From: CBDCKN01 sp965219035
GTDB taxonomy: Bacteria; Gemmatimonadota; Gemmatimonadetes; Longimicrobiales; Gaopeijiaceae
NCBI GenBank assembly: GCA_965219035.1
Contig: CBDCMR010000003.1
Location: forward strand, 806,001 to 870,000
Length of the DNA stretch: 64,000 nucleotides
Direction: 5' to 3'
Below are positions 42,148-51,692 of the stretch, in pieces. The position numbers were made by a program, and so were the translations under genes. How positions within the stretch are numbered: the first letter of the stretch is position 1; each line of letters opens with the position of its first letter. Under the pieces are notes generated by a model. The model worked only from the letters and a program-made list of their open reading frames with translations. It was not told the DNA's origin and searched no databases.

Positions 42148-43732
42148 GGTGGTCCTCCAACCGTCTCCGCTGCCACCGGGACAGCGACTCGAAGCCGAGG
42201 AGCGCCACCAGGGAGAGCATCACGCTCGCCACCACCAGCGTCCACGTCGCTCCCCGCCCCGACGGAGACTCTAGAAGCGAGTAGACTGCGAGGGCGATGG
42301 TCCGGGTCTCGCCCTCCAGGTTGCCGGCCAGAACCACCGTCGCCCCGAACTCCCCCAGGGCCCGGGCGAAGGCCAGCACGCTGCCTGCTGCGATCCCCGG
42401 GAGGGCCAGCGGGAGCGAGATACGGCGGAAGGTGGGCGCCTTGGGTACACCCAGCGTCCAAGAGACCTCCTCGAAGCGCCGATCCACCGTCTCGAAGGCG
42501 CCCCGGATGGCCATGACGTAGAGGGGAAAACCCACCACGAGAGCCGCCACGATAGCGCCCAGGACCGTGAACGGAACCGGCAGGCCCATGGCGTCGAGCA
42601 GCCCACCCAGGGCCGACTGCCGGCCCAGGACGCTGAGAAGGAGGAAGCCGGTCACCACGGGCGGAATGACCAGAGGTGCCATGAAGAGCATGGAGACGAA
42701 GGTCTTCCCAAGGAAGTCGTGCCGGGCCAGCATCCACCCCACCGCCACGGCGGGGACGAGGCCCAGGACCACAGCCCCCAGGGCCACGATGAGGGAGAGG
42801 CGAACCGCGGACCAGGGATCGAGGGCGAAGCCCGCCTCGGGTGTCTCGGAGGCGGCCGCTCCGGACTCTGCTATGTCCCGCGGGCCGAAGCCCGACGCGG
42901 CGAAGACGGCCCGGGCCGCCGGCCCCTGGAGGAAGCCCACGAACGCGGCCGCCGCCTCGGCGCTGCGCGATCCCACCGTCACCGCGCCCTGGTACACGAC
43001 CGCCGGATGGCCCTCGGAGGGAAACGCGAACACCATCCGGACCCGGTCCTCGGCGAGCGCGTCGGTCCGATACACGATGCCCCCGTCGGCCTCGCCCCTG
43101 GCCACCCACTCCAGGGTGCCCCGTACGCTCCCGCCCCGAACGACGCGGTCCTCGACGGCTTCCCAGACCCCGGCCAACTCCAGGGCGGCCCTCGCGTAGC
43201 GCCCGGCCGGCACGTCCTCGCCGGCCACGGCTATCCTCCGGAGACGGGAACCCTCCAGACCTCGCGGATCATCCGGTCCGAAGGCGGCATCCGAGGGCAC
43301 CACGAACACCAGCCGGTTCGTGGACAGGGGGCGGATCGACGCGGGGTCGACGCTCCCCTTTTCCTCGACCCATCGCATCCAGTCGACGTCGGCCGAGATG
43401 AAGACGTCCGCGGGGGCGCCACGGAACACCTGGGGCGCCAGGCGCGAGGTGGCGTCGAAGCTGAATCGGACCGGGAGCCCACCGGCGCGCTCCCAGGCCC
43501 CGGCCACCTCGGGTAGCACGTCCTGAAGGCTCGAGGCGGCCAGAACCACGAGGGCGTCGGGCTCCTGGGGGGTCCCGGAATCGTCCCACGGAGGGCCGGA
43601 AGCGGCCGCCAGCCCCTGGGCCGCCGATAGCTGGACAGCTAGGGCCCATCGGAGACATTGTTTAGGTTCAAGGAGTGACACGCGGCAACCCGGAGGCAAG
43701 TCCCCGGCGAGACAAGTAAGTCTGTCGCACAC
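42137..43732 (-). CDS. modAB: Molybdate ABC transporter, fused ModA-ModB
   Basis: The protein has about 515-531 residues. Residues ~50-290 form a ModA-type periplasmic binding protein (VLAASSLQDVLPEVAGAWERAG, FSFDATSRLAPQVFRGAPADVFISADVDWM, EADGGIVYRTDA). Residues ~310-520 form the ModB permease (LPLALPGIAAGSVLAFARALGEFGATVVLAGN is the cytoplasmic loop). A natural fusion tethers the binding protein to the membrane. A signal-like region (WALAVQLSAAQGLAAAS) lies near residue 30. The start is uncertain (GTG at 43732 or 43681). Confidence 0.88.
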   Translation of the reverse strand: MCDRLTCLAGDLPPGCRVSLLEPKQCLRWALAVQLSAAQGLAAASGPPWDDSGTPQEPDALVVLAASSLQDVLPEVAGAWERAGGLPVRFSFDATSRLAPQVFRGAPADVFISADVDWMRWVEEKGSVDPASIRPLSTNRLVFVVPSDAAFGPDDPRGLEGSRLRRIAVAGEDVPAGRYARAALELAGVWEAVEDRVVRGGSVRGTLEWVARGEADGGIVYRTDALAEDRVRMVFAFPSEGHPAVVYQGAVTVGSRSAEAAAAFVGFLQGPAARAVFAASGFGPRDIAESGAAASETPEAGFALDPWSAVRLSLIVALGAVVLGLVPAVAVGWMLARHDFLGKTFVSMLFMAPLVIPPVVTGFLLLSVLGRQSALGGLLDAMGLPVPFTVLGAIVAALVVGFPLYVMAIRGAFETVDRRFEEVSWTLGVPKAPTFRRISLPLALPGIAAGSVLAFARALGEFGATVVLAGNLEGETRTIALAVYSLLESPSGRGATWTLVVASVMLSLVALLGFESLSRWQRRRLEDHHGH

Positions 43733-43879
43733 AAGGAGTTCTTCTAGTCATAGGCGCAGTCGGCAGCTTAGGCATCACCTCAGAGACCGGCAAGGACATG
43801 CAGGAGGATGGCGCGGGCCATGACTCGAGAAACTGAACCCGCCAGTGGCTGAGCAACCCCGCCCCCCTCGCTCCGCATC

Positions 43880-45688
43880 ATGACCACTGTCCTACTCCTC
43901 GTAGCACTGGCCCTGGCGCTCACCGCCGGGTGGGCTCTGATCCAGTTGGCAGAGGCCAGTTCCAGCAGTCCGCCCGCCCCGGCGGGAGGCGACCTCATGG
44001 TGCTGGAGCACTCGCCGGTGGGCGCGCTCCTCCTCGATCCGGCGCTCCAGGTCACCTGGGCCAACGACACCTTCTGCCGCTTCTTCGGACTGACCCGGGC
44101 CGAGGTCGTGGGACAGAAGATGCCCGACCTCATCCAGACCCATTTGAAGGGCGCCGTGGCGGAGCCTGCGACGTTCGAATCCGGTCTCCTGACCGCCTAC
44201 GCCCCGGGCGGCGGCGCCACGACGCTCGAGATCCACATCATCCCGCAGGGCACCCGGCAACACCGGTGGCTCGAGCACGTGAGCCACGTAATCCGAACGG
44301 GCCCATTGCAGGGAAGCCGGATCGAGTACTTCGTGAACGTGACACCCCTCAAGCACGCCGCGCTACATCGGCAGGCCGAGGTGCATCGCCGCACGGAGCT
44401 CAACCAGACCCTCGTCGACCTGGCCAGACGGCGCACGCTGCGCAAGGGGGATCGGGATAGGGCGCTCCGCGAGGTGTCGGGGGCTGCCGTGAGGACCCTG
44501 GAGGTGGCACGCGCCGAGCTCTGGCTTCTGTCGAAGGATCGGGACCTGTGGACGTTGGACCACTACTACGATGGGGCGGCCCGTCGCCATAAGAGCCCGC
44601 CCCACGAGCTGAAGGCCTCGGGGGTACAAGACTACTTCGGAGTGATCGAACAGGTTCGCGTTCTTGCCGTGCCCGACGCCAGAAACGACCCCAGGAGCAA
44701 AGGGCTCGTCGGGCAAGGCCGTCTGGAGCCCGAGGCCGGAGCCCGCCTGGACGTGCCTGTACGCGTCAGGGGGAAAGTGGTCAGAACCACCGTCCTCGCC
44801 CACCACGTGTCCCGAGCCTGGACTTCGGAGGAGCAGCAGTTCGCCGCGTCGGTGGGGGATCGCTTGTCCTTGATCATGGAAGCCACCGAAGGGAAGGAGG
44901 AGGCGCACCCGAGCGCACTACCGGACCCGAGCGCACCCCCGGACCCGACCGCACGACCGCGCCCGGCCGAGGAGCCCGATCCCCTGGACGGATTCATACA
45001 TCTCGACGAGAACCTCCGCTTAACGTACCTCAACCCCACCGTGCTGCAGTGGCTGCAGGAGCGCGGTCACGACGGTGGAGCGCTGGTAGGAAAAGGGCTC
45101 GTGGAGTCCCTGAAGAACGTGGACGACACCTCCATCGTGGCCGAGATCCGGAAGGCGGCCCGGGGTGGGGGGCCGGCACGCATCCGGCGTCAGATCGAAC
45201 AAGACGGGCCCTGGCTCGACGTCTACATCAATCCCGTGGAGAACGGGGTGTCGGTCACGGTGCAGCACAAGGCGCGCCGCCACGAGCAGGAGGCCGAGCG
45301 CTCGCTCCTGGAGTCCGAGACCCGCTTCCGCTCCGTGGTGGAGTCGCTGGGGGAGGGCCTGATCATCACCGACCTCGAAGACCGCATCGTCTACGTGAAT
45401 CCGCGCATCGCCGAGCTCACAGGGCACCGCCCGGAGGATCTCGGTGGACGGAACGCCCAGGAGCTCCTCTTCGACACGAAGAGCTGGGAGAAGGCCGATG
45501 CGAGGATGGCCGCCCGCAGGGAGCGCAAGCGCATGCAGTACCGAGCTCCGCTCCTTCACAAGGACGGAGGCGCCATCGACGTGGAAGTCATCTCGAGCCC
45601 ACTTCACGATGCCGACGGGCACGTGACGGGTGTCGTAGACGCCGTTACCGACATCTCCAAGCGAGTGGCCCAGGAGCAGGGACGCTAG
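43880..45688 (+). CDS. Membrane-anchored PAS/GAF sensor protein
   Basis: This 602-residue protein has an N-terminal membrane helix and then a PAS domain (residues ~40-140: LEHSPVGALLLDPALQVTWANDTFCRFFGLTRAEVVG). A GAF domain follows (~185-335), then a weak PAS (~365-460) and a clear C-terminal PAS with PAC (~470-595: SVVESLGEGLIITDLEDRIVYVNPRIAELTGH). There is no kinase, GGDEF or other output domain, so it must signal through a partner or be a truncated kinase. It is convergent with the OMP gene, overlapping by four bases. Confidence 0.82.
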   Translation: MTTVLLLVALALALTAGWALIQLAEASSSSPPAPAGGDLMVLEHSPVGALLLDPALQVTWANDTFCRFFGLTRAEVVGQKMPDLIQTHLKGAVAEPATFESGLLTAYAPGGGATTLEIHIIPQGTRQHRWLEHVSHVIRTGPLQGSRIEYFVNVTPLKHAALHRQAEVHRRTELNQTLVDLARRRTLRKGDRDRALREVSGAAVRTLEVARAELWLLSKDRDLWTLDHYYDGAARRHKSPPHELKASGVQDYFGVIEQVRVLAVPDARNDPRSKGLVGQGRLEPEAGARLDVPVRVRGKVVRTTVLAHHVSRAWTSEEQQFAASVGDRLSLIMEATEGKEEAHPSALPDPSAPPDPTARPRPAEEPDPLDGFIHLDENLRLTYLNPTVLQWLQERGHDGGALVGKGLVESLKNVDDTSIVAEIRKAARGGGPARIRRQIEQDGPWLDVYINPVENGVSVTVQHKARRHEQEAERSLLESETRFRSVVESLGEGLIITDLEDRIVYVNPRIAELTGHRPEDLGGRNAQELLFDTKSWEKADARMAARRERKRMQYRAPLLHKDGGAIDVEVISSPLHDADGHVTGVVDAVTDISKRVAQEQGR

Positions 45689-46824
45689 CTCCCGTTGGGG
45701 CGGTAGCGGAAGAGGACGGTGACGCCGTAACGCTCGTAGTACTGGTCTCCCACGTCGGTCTCCGCGCGCGTCCATCCGAACTGGAGGGCGGTGTCGAGGT
45801 TGGCTGCCACCGGACGGCTCAGGGTCAGATAGGCCTGCGAGGCGTTGTCGGCCTCCTCACCAGGCACCAGCCGCACGAACTCGGTCTCGAATAGGTAGCT
45901 CTTCCCGGTCACCACCAGAAAGCCATCGGCGATGACGGACCAGGGCAAGGGATAGGTGATCTGCGTCCGGAAGGCCAAGGCGTCGTACTCCGGCCGTCGG
46001 GAGTTGGATCGATTCCGAGTCCCCTCGACGCCCAGGTCGACGAGAAGGGCCTCGCCGAAGTAGGTCCACGCGCCTCCGACCTTCAGCGTATGATCCCGCC
46101 GGAACGGATCGTCGGGGTCGAAGCTCCCCTGCTGCGGATACGTCGAGCGCTCGAACTCCCCGAAGAGCCTGAGCCTCCAGTCGCGGCGGCTCAGCCAGTT
46201 CACGCCCAGCTCGGCCGACGCTCCGCGCCGGTCCAGGAGGTTGAGCTGCGGAACCGGGTCGACGCCCTGGTAGTTCTCGATCTCGCCGTTGAGCCCCACA
46301 TCAATCGACAACCCTCCAGCGGCCAGGTACTGCACGAGCGCACCTCCGGTCCATTGGTTGTAGCCGGGCTGGAGGAAGAGCGGCATCGGTGGTCGATCCT
46401 CGACCGCACGCCCCTTGAAGCCTCCCGTGAGGACGAGGCTGCCCCAGTCCTGGAGCGCCCGGGAGTAGTTGGCGTCGATGCTGCCGACCCACTCCCTGGG
46501 AGCGTAATCCCGGATCTTGAATCCCGCAGCGGCGAACTGGCGGAGTCCAACGTCCACCGTGACGTCCAGCAGGCTCCGCTCATGTCCGGGCAGCAGGTCC
46601 ATCTCCAGGCGCGTGGAGAACTGCCCCACCGCCGCCGCCGCATCGTTGATGCTGTCCACCACTGGGAGTGTCACCGCCGAGAGGTTCCCCGAGTAGCCCT
46701 CAGCGGCCACGCCGCCCGTGATCACGAGGTCTCGGATCACCTGGCCGCCGGCAGGTGCGACACCGACCAAGGGCTCACAAAGGGTCCCAAGGGCGCTCAG
46801 GACGAAGAAGGCCCGGATCTTCAT
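45685..46824 (-). CDS. Outer-membrane beta-barrel protein, unknown
   Basis: This 379-residue protein has a signal peptide (FFVLSALGTLCEPLVGVAPAGG). Alternating-hydrophobic strands follow, with many aromatic residues, ending FGWTRAETDVGDQYYERYGVTVLFRYRPNGS. This pattern is typical for an outer-membrane beta-barrel of unknown transport or assembly role. It is the last gene of the two-component operon and overlaps the upstream stop by four bases. Confidence 0.78.
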   Translation of the reverse strand: MKIRAFFVLSALGTLCEPLVGVAPAGGQVIRDLVITGGVAAEGYSGNLSAVTLPVVDSINDAAAAVGQFSTRLEMDLLPGHERSLLDVTVDVGLRQFAAAGFKIRDYAPREWVGSIDANYSRALQDWGSLVLTGGFKGRAVEDRPPMPLFLQPGYNQWTGGALVQYLAAGGLSIDVGLNGEIENYQGVDPVPQLNLLDRRGASAELGVNWLSRRDWRLRLFGEFERSTYPQQGSFDPDDPFRRDHTLKVGGAWTYFGEALLVDLGVEGTRNRSNSRRPEYDALAFRTQITYPLPWSVIADGFLVVTGKSYLFETEFVRLVPGEEADNASQAYLTLSRPVAANLDTALQFGWTRAETDVGDQYYERYGVTVLFRYRPNGS

Positions 46825-47765
46825 CGGGCGTCCACCCCCACCACGTCCCGGAAGCTCACGGCCCGGGCCCTCAACTGGTCGCGGAAGCTCACCAGGTCTC
46901 CGCGAAGGCTCTGGAGCCCGCGGATCTGATCCTCCGGTGTGCGCAGTCGCTGGACTGTCGTAGAGTCGCCGGGCGTCACTCCCACCACCGGGTCGGTCTC
47001 TGGGCCACGGCCGGGAGATCCCACCGGGAGGCGATTGTCATCGAATCGGCCCAGTTCCGAGAGGTTGTCGCGACGGCTACGATTGAAGCGCTCCCGCTCC
47101 CGCAGAGTGCTGAGTTGCTCGTCGATGTCTGCGATGTTGTCGTCGGCCTGTCGGGCCCGGTGCTCCAGAAGCTCCGCCTTCGCGAGAATGTCCTCGAGGC
47201 CGTCGATTGGATCGATGGTGATGGAGGACAGGGCCACGGCCTGCACCGTTACCGTGCTCTCGCTTACGAGTTGGTCCCGCTCGAGCTCCAGGTCGCCCAC
47301 GAAGGCGTTGAGGTTGCGGAAGGTCACAGGACTGGCGGTGTCGGCAGCCGCGACCAGCCGCTCGATCTCCTGGTCCAGAACCGCGGCGAGGCGCCCACCG
47401 GCGCCTTGAGCCGTCCTGGTCCGCTCCTCATAGCGCTCCGCGGCCGTGCTCCTGGCGCCGGCCAGCGCCTCGGCCCGGGCGAACCACTGCACGCGTCCCG
47501 CCTCGTCTTCCCGATCGCGAGCGGCCGCGATGGAGTCCATGACCTCGGTCCACTGTCCGTCGCGGGCCTCGAAGGCGAAGCGGGCTGCTTCGGCCTCGCT
47601 CACTGCTGACTGATAATCGAGGCGAACCTGCGACAGATTGGGTGGGGTCTGCCCGGAGAGGGTCCCGGGAGCGGTGATCGCGGCGCACAGAGCCACCACC
47701 GTCGTGAGCGTCAGCCTGTCCCACGGCCCCCTGTGCTCCGTCCGATGCCGAGCCTGGGTCGTCAT
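46821..47765 (-). CDS. Periplasmic coiled-coil protein, unknown
   Basis: This 314-residue exported protein has a signal segment (LTTVVALCAAITAPGTLSGQ). Long helices with coiled-coil character follow at residues ~45-130 and ~190-235. The C-terminus is also helical (PEDQIRGLQSLRGDLVSFRDQLRARAVSF). No family is recognised. Both ends overlap their neighbours by four bases, so it is made together with the response regulator and the barrel protein and probably works with the latter. Confidence 0.75.
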   Translation of the reverse strand: MTTQARHRTEHRGPWDRLTLTTVVALCAAITAPGTLSGQTPPNLSQVRLDYQSAVSEAEAARFAFEARDGQWTEVMDSIAAARDREDEAGRVQWFARAEALAGARSTAAERYEERTRTAQGAGGRLAAVLDQEIERLVAAADTASPVTFRNLNAFVGDLELERDQLVSESTVTVQAVALSSITIDPIDGLEDILAKAELLEHRARQADDNIADIDEQLSTLRERERFNRSRRDNLSELGRFDDNRLPVGSPGRGPETDPVVGVTPGDSTTVQRLRTPEDQIRGLQSLRGDLVSFRDQLRARAVSFRDVVGVDAR

Positions 47766-49168
47766 GCCTCTATGCCGTACTTCTCCAACTTGTAGTAGAA
47801 CGCGCTGGACTTCAGCCCGAGAAGTCGCGCCGCCTCAGCCTTTACACCGTGCGCCTTCTCGAGAGCCCTGCGGAGCATCTGCTCCTCCATGGTCTCGACC
47901 ATGTCGTTCAGGTCCATGCCCGTGTCCGGGAGCTCCGCATCGGGGAACCTCACGAAGCTCTCGCCATTGCCCTCGGGGAGCGGGATGTCGTCGGGCTCCA
48001 GCATCTCACCCTCGGCAAGGACCAGGGCCCGCTCCATCGCGTTCTCCAGCTCCCTCACGTTCCCCGGCCAGTTGTACGCCGACAGCTTCGCCATGGCGTT
48101 CATGCTCACCGAGCGCACAGCGGACCGCGTCCGCTCACTGAGCTTCTCGATGAAGTACTGGACCAGCAGAGGCACGTCGGACATTCGGTCCCGCAGGGGC
48201 GGGATCGACAGCGGCACCACGTGCAGCCGGTAGAACAGGTCTTCGCGGAATCCGTGGGACCGGACGAGCTCGTCCACCGGGACGTTGGTCGCCACGATGA
48301 TGCGTGCATCCACGCTGATGGTCTCTTCACCGCCCACGCGCTCAAACTCGCGCTCCTGGAGCACGCGCAGGAGCCTCACCTGTGTCGACTGGGCGATGGT
48401 GGAGATCTCGTCCAAGAAGAGCGTTCCGCCATCGGCCAACTCGAAGCGTCCACGCCGCTGCTTCTCCGCACCCGTAAAGGCCCCCTTCTCGTGTCCGAAG
48501 AGCTCGGAGTCGAGGAGGCTCTCGGTGAGAGCGCCGCAGTTCACGCGGACGAACGGCCCCTCGGCGCGCCGCGAGCGGGCGTGAACCGCACGGGCCACGA
48601 GCTCCTTCCCCGTTCCCGACTCCCCGTAGATCATGACCGTCGAGTCGCTTCGGGCGACGCGGTCGACCATGCGGAATACTTCTTCCATGGGGGGAGAGGC
48701 GCCCACCATCTCGCCGTACCGGGCCTCCGCCTCCTCCCGCAGGTAGGCGTTCTCGACCCTGAGGGTCTCGTTCTCCCGGCGGAGTCGCAAGCGCTCCGCC
48801 CGGTCGTTCAGAATCCGGTCCACCTTCACGCCGAACTCTTCGGATGAGAACGGCTTGGTGATGAAGTCGATTGCTCCCTGCTTCATGGCCGCCACGGCCT
48901 CCTCGATGCTGCCGAAGGCCGTGATGACCATGACCTCCGAGTCCGGCGACATCTCACGCACCTGCTGAAGCACCTCGAGGCCGTCCATCTTTACCATCTT
49001 CAGGTCGGTGATGACCAGGTCGGCGCCCTCTTCCTGGAGGAGCTCGAGCCCGCTCTCGCCGTCCCCCGCCGACGACGTACGATGACCTCGCCTCCGGAGA
49101 AGGAGCTCGAGCCCTTCCCGGATGCTATCGTGATCGTCGATGATGAGAACGCTGGCCATGTCGTGCAC
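47762..49168 (-). CDS. NtrC-family sigma-54-dependent response regulator
   Basis: This 468-residue regulator has a receiver domain (VLIIDDHDSIREGLELLL; phospho-Asp in LVITDLKMVKMDG), an AAA+ domain with GESGTGKELVARA and the sigma-54 contact motif GAFTGA, and a Fis-type helix-turn-helix (KAEAARLLGLKSSAFYYKLEKYGI). It activates sigma-54 promoters after phosphorylation by the kinase encoded just upstream. An ATG three codons later (49159) is an alternative start. Confidence 0.95.
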   Translation of the reverse strand: MHDMASVLIIDDHDSIREGLELLLRRRGHRTSSAGDGESGLELLQEEGADLVITDLKMVKMDGLEVLQQVREMSPDSEVMVITAFGSIEEAVAAMKQGAIDFITKPFSSEEFGVKVDRILNDRAERLRLRRENETLRVENAYLREEAEARYGEMVGASPPMEEVFRMVDRVARSDSTVMIYGESGTGKELVARAVHARSRRAEGPFVRVNCGALTESLLDSELFGHEKGAFTGAEKQRRGRFELADGGTLFLDEISTIAQSTQVRLLRVLQEREFERVGGEETISVDARIIVATNVPVDELVRSHGFREDLFYRLHVVPLSIPPLRDRMSDVPLLVQYFIEKLSERTRSAVRSVSMNAMAKLSAYNWPGNVRELENAMERALVLAEGEMLEPDDIPLPEGNGESFVRFPDAELPDTGMDLNDMVETMEEQMLRRALEKAHGVKAEAARLLGLKSSAFYYKLEKYGIEA

Positions 49169-49183
49169 GGCTGAAGCTCCGGG

Positions 49184-50620
49184 TTACGTGGCCCGATACA
49201 TGCTGGAGAGGGGGAGATCCTCCGATCCGTTGAAATATACGCGGAACTCCGCGCCGCTCCCAAGGGAATGGCCATCTCCGGTGTAGAGAGTCACGCGTCC
49301 TCCGTTTGCGGCGACCAACTTCTGGACGATGGCCAGCCCCAGTCCGGCCCCCTGCTCCTTGTGCGAGATGAAGGGCTCGAAGATCCGGTCCCGGAGCTCC
49401 TCCGGGATTCCCGGACCGTCGTCCCTCACGATGACTCGCACCTCCCCATAGTGCGCCTCACAGCTGAGCTTCACGTTGTCACCCGCCTGGGCCGCATTCC
49501 GCAGGAGGTTCAGCGTGACCCGCTTCACGTGGCTCGGATCGGCGTGAGCCACCAGCGGCCCCGAAGGAAGGTCGACCTCCATATGGCAGTCGTCTCTGGT
49601 CTCGAGCGCCACCAGCTCGGCCGCCTCCCGTACCGGCTCGCAGACGTCGTGGAAGCTCACGTTGGGGTCCAGCGGCTTGGCGAAGGTCAGGAAGTCGTGG
49701 ATGATGACGTTGAGCGCCTGCACCTCGCTTCGGATCCGCCTAACGAGGCGATCCCGCTCCTCGGGAGACTCGGCGTCCGCCACCGCCGCCGCGAAGAGCT
49801 CGAGGCCTCCCAGGGGGTTCCGGATCTCGTGGGCCACCTGGGCCAGCATGAGTCGCAAGTGCTCGTCCCTGCGCACGATGCCCACGCGCATGCGCTCCAT
49901 GGCCCTCGACAGTTGCCTGAGCTCGCGCCCCATCTCCTCCCCCACGGGCTCGGCCCAGCGGCCTCTCTGGATGCGCAGGGCCACACGGCTCAGACGCTCC
50001 AGCGGCCGGGCCACGTTCCTGGACAGGAAGACGGCCATGAGGATCGCCGCCGCCGTGGCCACTATGGATCCCCACAGGATCCTGTTCCTGAGGAGAGCGA
50101 GGGGGACCAGATAGTCGGCCGGCATGCGCACCGCCAGCACGAGGCCGGGGTTCTGCGTGCCCAGGCCGATGAAGCCGTACTTGTACGGCTGCCCGTCAAC
50201 AAAAAACAGCCCCGATGTCGTCGCTATGTTCAGACGCTCGGCCTCACCCATCTCCTCTCCGTATGCCTCGAAGCGGGTCAGCGACCCAATGGGCACCTCA
50301 CTCGCGGGGCGGGTCGATACCGCGGAGGTGTAGTCGGCCGTGCGGATGATCCAGGCCTCCGCCACGTAGGACTGGAGCTGCTGAAGCCTGCTTTGCTGAC
50401 TCGTATACGTCCGGAGCTGCTCGTCTCCGGGCCGAAGAGCGGCGAGGCCGGAGGTGGAGAATCCCACCCTTGCGGCCGTTCCCGTCACCTGCCGGAGCTT
50501 GTCGTCCATCTCGGCTTCCAGGTCGGCCCGGACGATGAGCCACGTGCTCCATCCACCCCCGACGGCGAGCACCACCGAGAGCGTCACGAGGACGATGATG
50601 AATCGGCTGCGGAGAGACAT
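49184..50620 (-). CDS. Sensor histidine kinase, NtrB-like
   Basis: This kinase of about 478 residues has helices at ~6-28 and ~185-205 bounding a ~155-residue periplasmic sensor. A HAMP domain follows (SRNVARPLERLSRVALRIQRGRW), then the phospho-acceptor histidine in LAQVAHEIRNPLGGLELFA. The ATPase motifs are NLLRNAAQA, DDGPGIPEE and GAGLGLAIV. It pairs with the downstream NtrC-type regulator, 15 bp away. The ATG chosen lies after an in-frame GTG at 50689 that has no coding support. Confidence 0.93.
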   Translation of the reverse strand: MSLRSRFIIVLVTLSVVLAVGGGWSTWLIVRADLEAEMDDKLRQVTGTAARVGFSTSGLAALRPGDEQLRTYTSQQSRLQQLQSYVAEAWIIRTADYTSAVSTRPASEVPIGSLTRFEAYGEEMGEAERLNIATTSGLFFVDGQPYKYGFIGLGTQNPGLVLAVRMPADYLVPLALLRNRILWGSIVATAAAILMAVFLSRNVARPLERLSRVALRIQRGRWAEPVGEEMGRELRQLSRAMERMRVGIVRRDEHLRLMLAQVAHEIRNPLGGLELFAAAVADAESPEERDRLVRRIRSEVQALNVIIHDFLTFAKPLDPNVSFHDVCEPVREAAELVALETRDDCHMEVDLPSGPLVAHADPSHVKRVTLNLLRNAAQAGDNVKLSCEAHYGEVRVIVRDDGPGIPEELRDRIFEPFISHKEQGAGLGLAIVQKLVAANGGRVTLYTGDGHSLGSGAEFRVYFNGSEDLPLSSMYRAT

Positions 50621-50679
50621 CGCTCCCGGGCCGCGGGCGGTCCGCCGCCGATCTAATCGGCCTGGCCCGGCGCCGAGCT

Positions 50680-51663
50680 CTACCCGCACGGAACCCGCTC
50701 CACCCGGGGCTCGGGGAAGAGCATGGGCGGAGCCGTCCTCGGCGCCAGCACGATGTGGAAGGGCAAGTGGAGGCGTGCAGCGGGTGAGCAGAAGTCACCG
50801 GGAACCCGCTCGACGACCTCGGTGAGCGTCCCGCCGTCGATCTGGAGTATGCGTCTCACCTCCACACTGTCCCCCGCCTCGAAGCGAAGGCCCACGGCCC
50901 CGATGACGACCATGTCGCGCTCGAAGTCCACCTCCGGGGGATCCTCCTCGCGGCCGACGTGGGACCTCCAGAACTCCGGCCATCCCAACTGCGAAGTGAA
51001 GGTGAACGATGCGCCGAGCTTGGCGAAGGAGTCCTCGCCCCGGTCCAGCGTCGCGAACGGTACGCTGCCGGCGTACAGGGACACGAATGTATCGCCCAAC
51101 GTGAACTGACTGGCGAGGATGGCCACCTGTACGACCCGGCTGGCCGCCGGGTCCGGGCCGGATCCGGCCGGCGTCAGATTGCTGAAGTCGCCGGACGAGC
51201 AGCGTACCCACGTCGCGACTTCGCCCCGTGAGTCGTCCTGGACCGCTAAGATCACCGTGGTGCGGGTGATCCCGCAGGTCGGAATCAAATCCGGATCGAG
51301 CTCGTCGGTAAAGAGCGTCAGTCCTTCCGTCTCGTTGATCTGGGTGATCATTCCGGCGTAAGCGGAGGCATACGCGGAAGGCTCGCCGGGGCTCTGCATC
51401 ACGTTCTCTTCACCCAACACTCCCAGGTACGAGATCCTCTCGGTGAGCTCCCACTCCCCTGACGACTCCCAGATCACGCTTTGCTGCAGCTCTCCCTGAT
51501 CCACCGCCAACGGAACCAGCAGGGTCACACGAATCTGCCCGAGCTGACCGAAGCGAAGCGCATCGGGGTCGGGACCCGACCCACCATCGCACCCTCCCAA
51601 CAGGGCTGCGGCGATAAGGAGGATTCTATCGACCCACCTGGGAAACGGGGTCATCCGGAACAC
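50680..51663 (-). CDS. Hypothetical lipoprotein
   Basis: This 327-residue exported protein has a lipoprotein signal (ILLIAAALLGGC, modified Cys near residue 25). The mature region has no domain I recognise, although a protease-inhibitor-like segment FWRSHVGREEDPPEVDFERDMVVIGAVGLR resembles small secreted folds. It is the first gene of the operon with the kinase and response regulator and may sense the envelope signal. Confidence 0.75.
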   Translation of the reverse strand: MFRMTPFPRWVDRILLIAAALLGGCDGGSGPDPDALRFGQLGQIRVTLLVPLAVDQGELQQSVIWESSGEWELTERISYLGVLGEENVMQSPGEPSAYASAYAGMITQINETEGLTLFTDELDPDLIPTCGITRTTVILAVQDDSRGEVATWVRCSSGDFSNLTPAGSGPDPAASRVVQVAILASQFTLGDTFVSLYAGSVPFATLDRGEDSFAKLGASFTFTSQLGWPEFWRSHVGREEDPPEVDFERDMVVIGAVGLRFEAGDSVEVRRILQIDGGTLTEVVERVPGDFCSPAARLHLPFHIVLAPRTAPPMLFPEPRVERVPCG

Positions 51664-51692
51664 CAGTCGAGCATTGAGGGTTCGATCGCACT

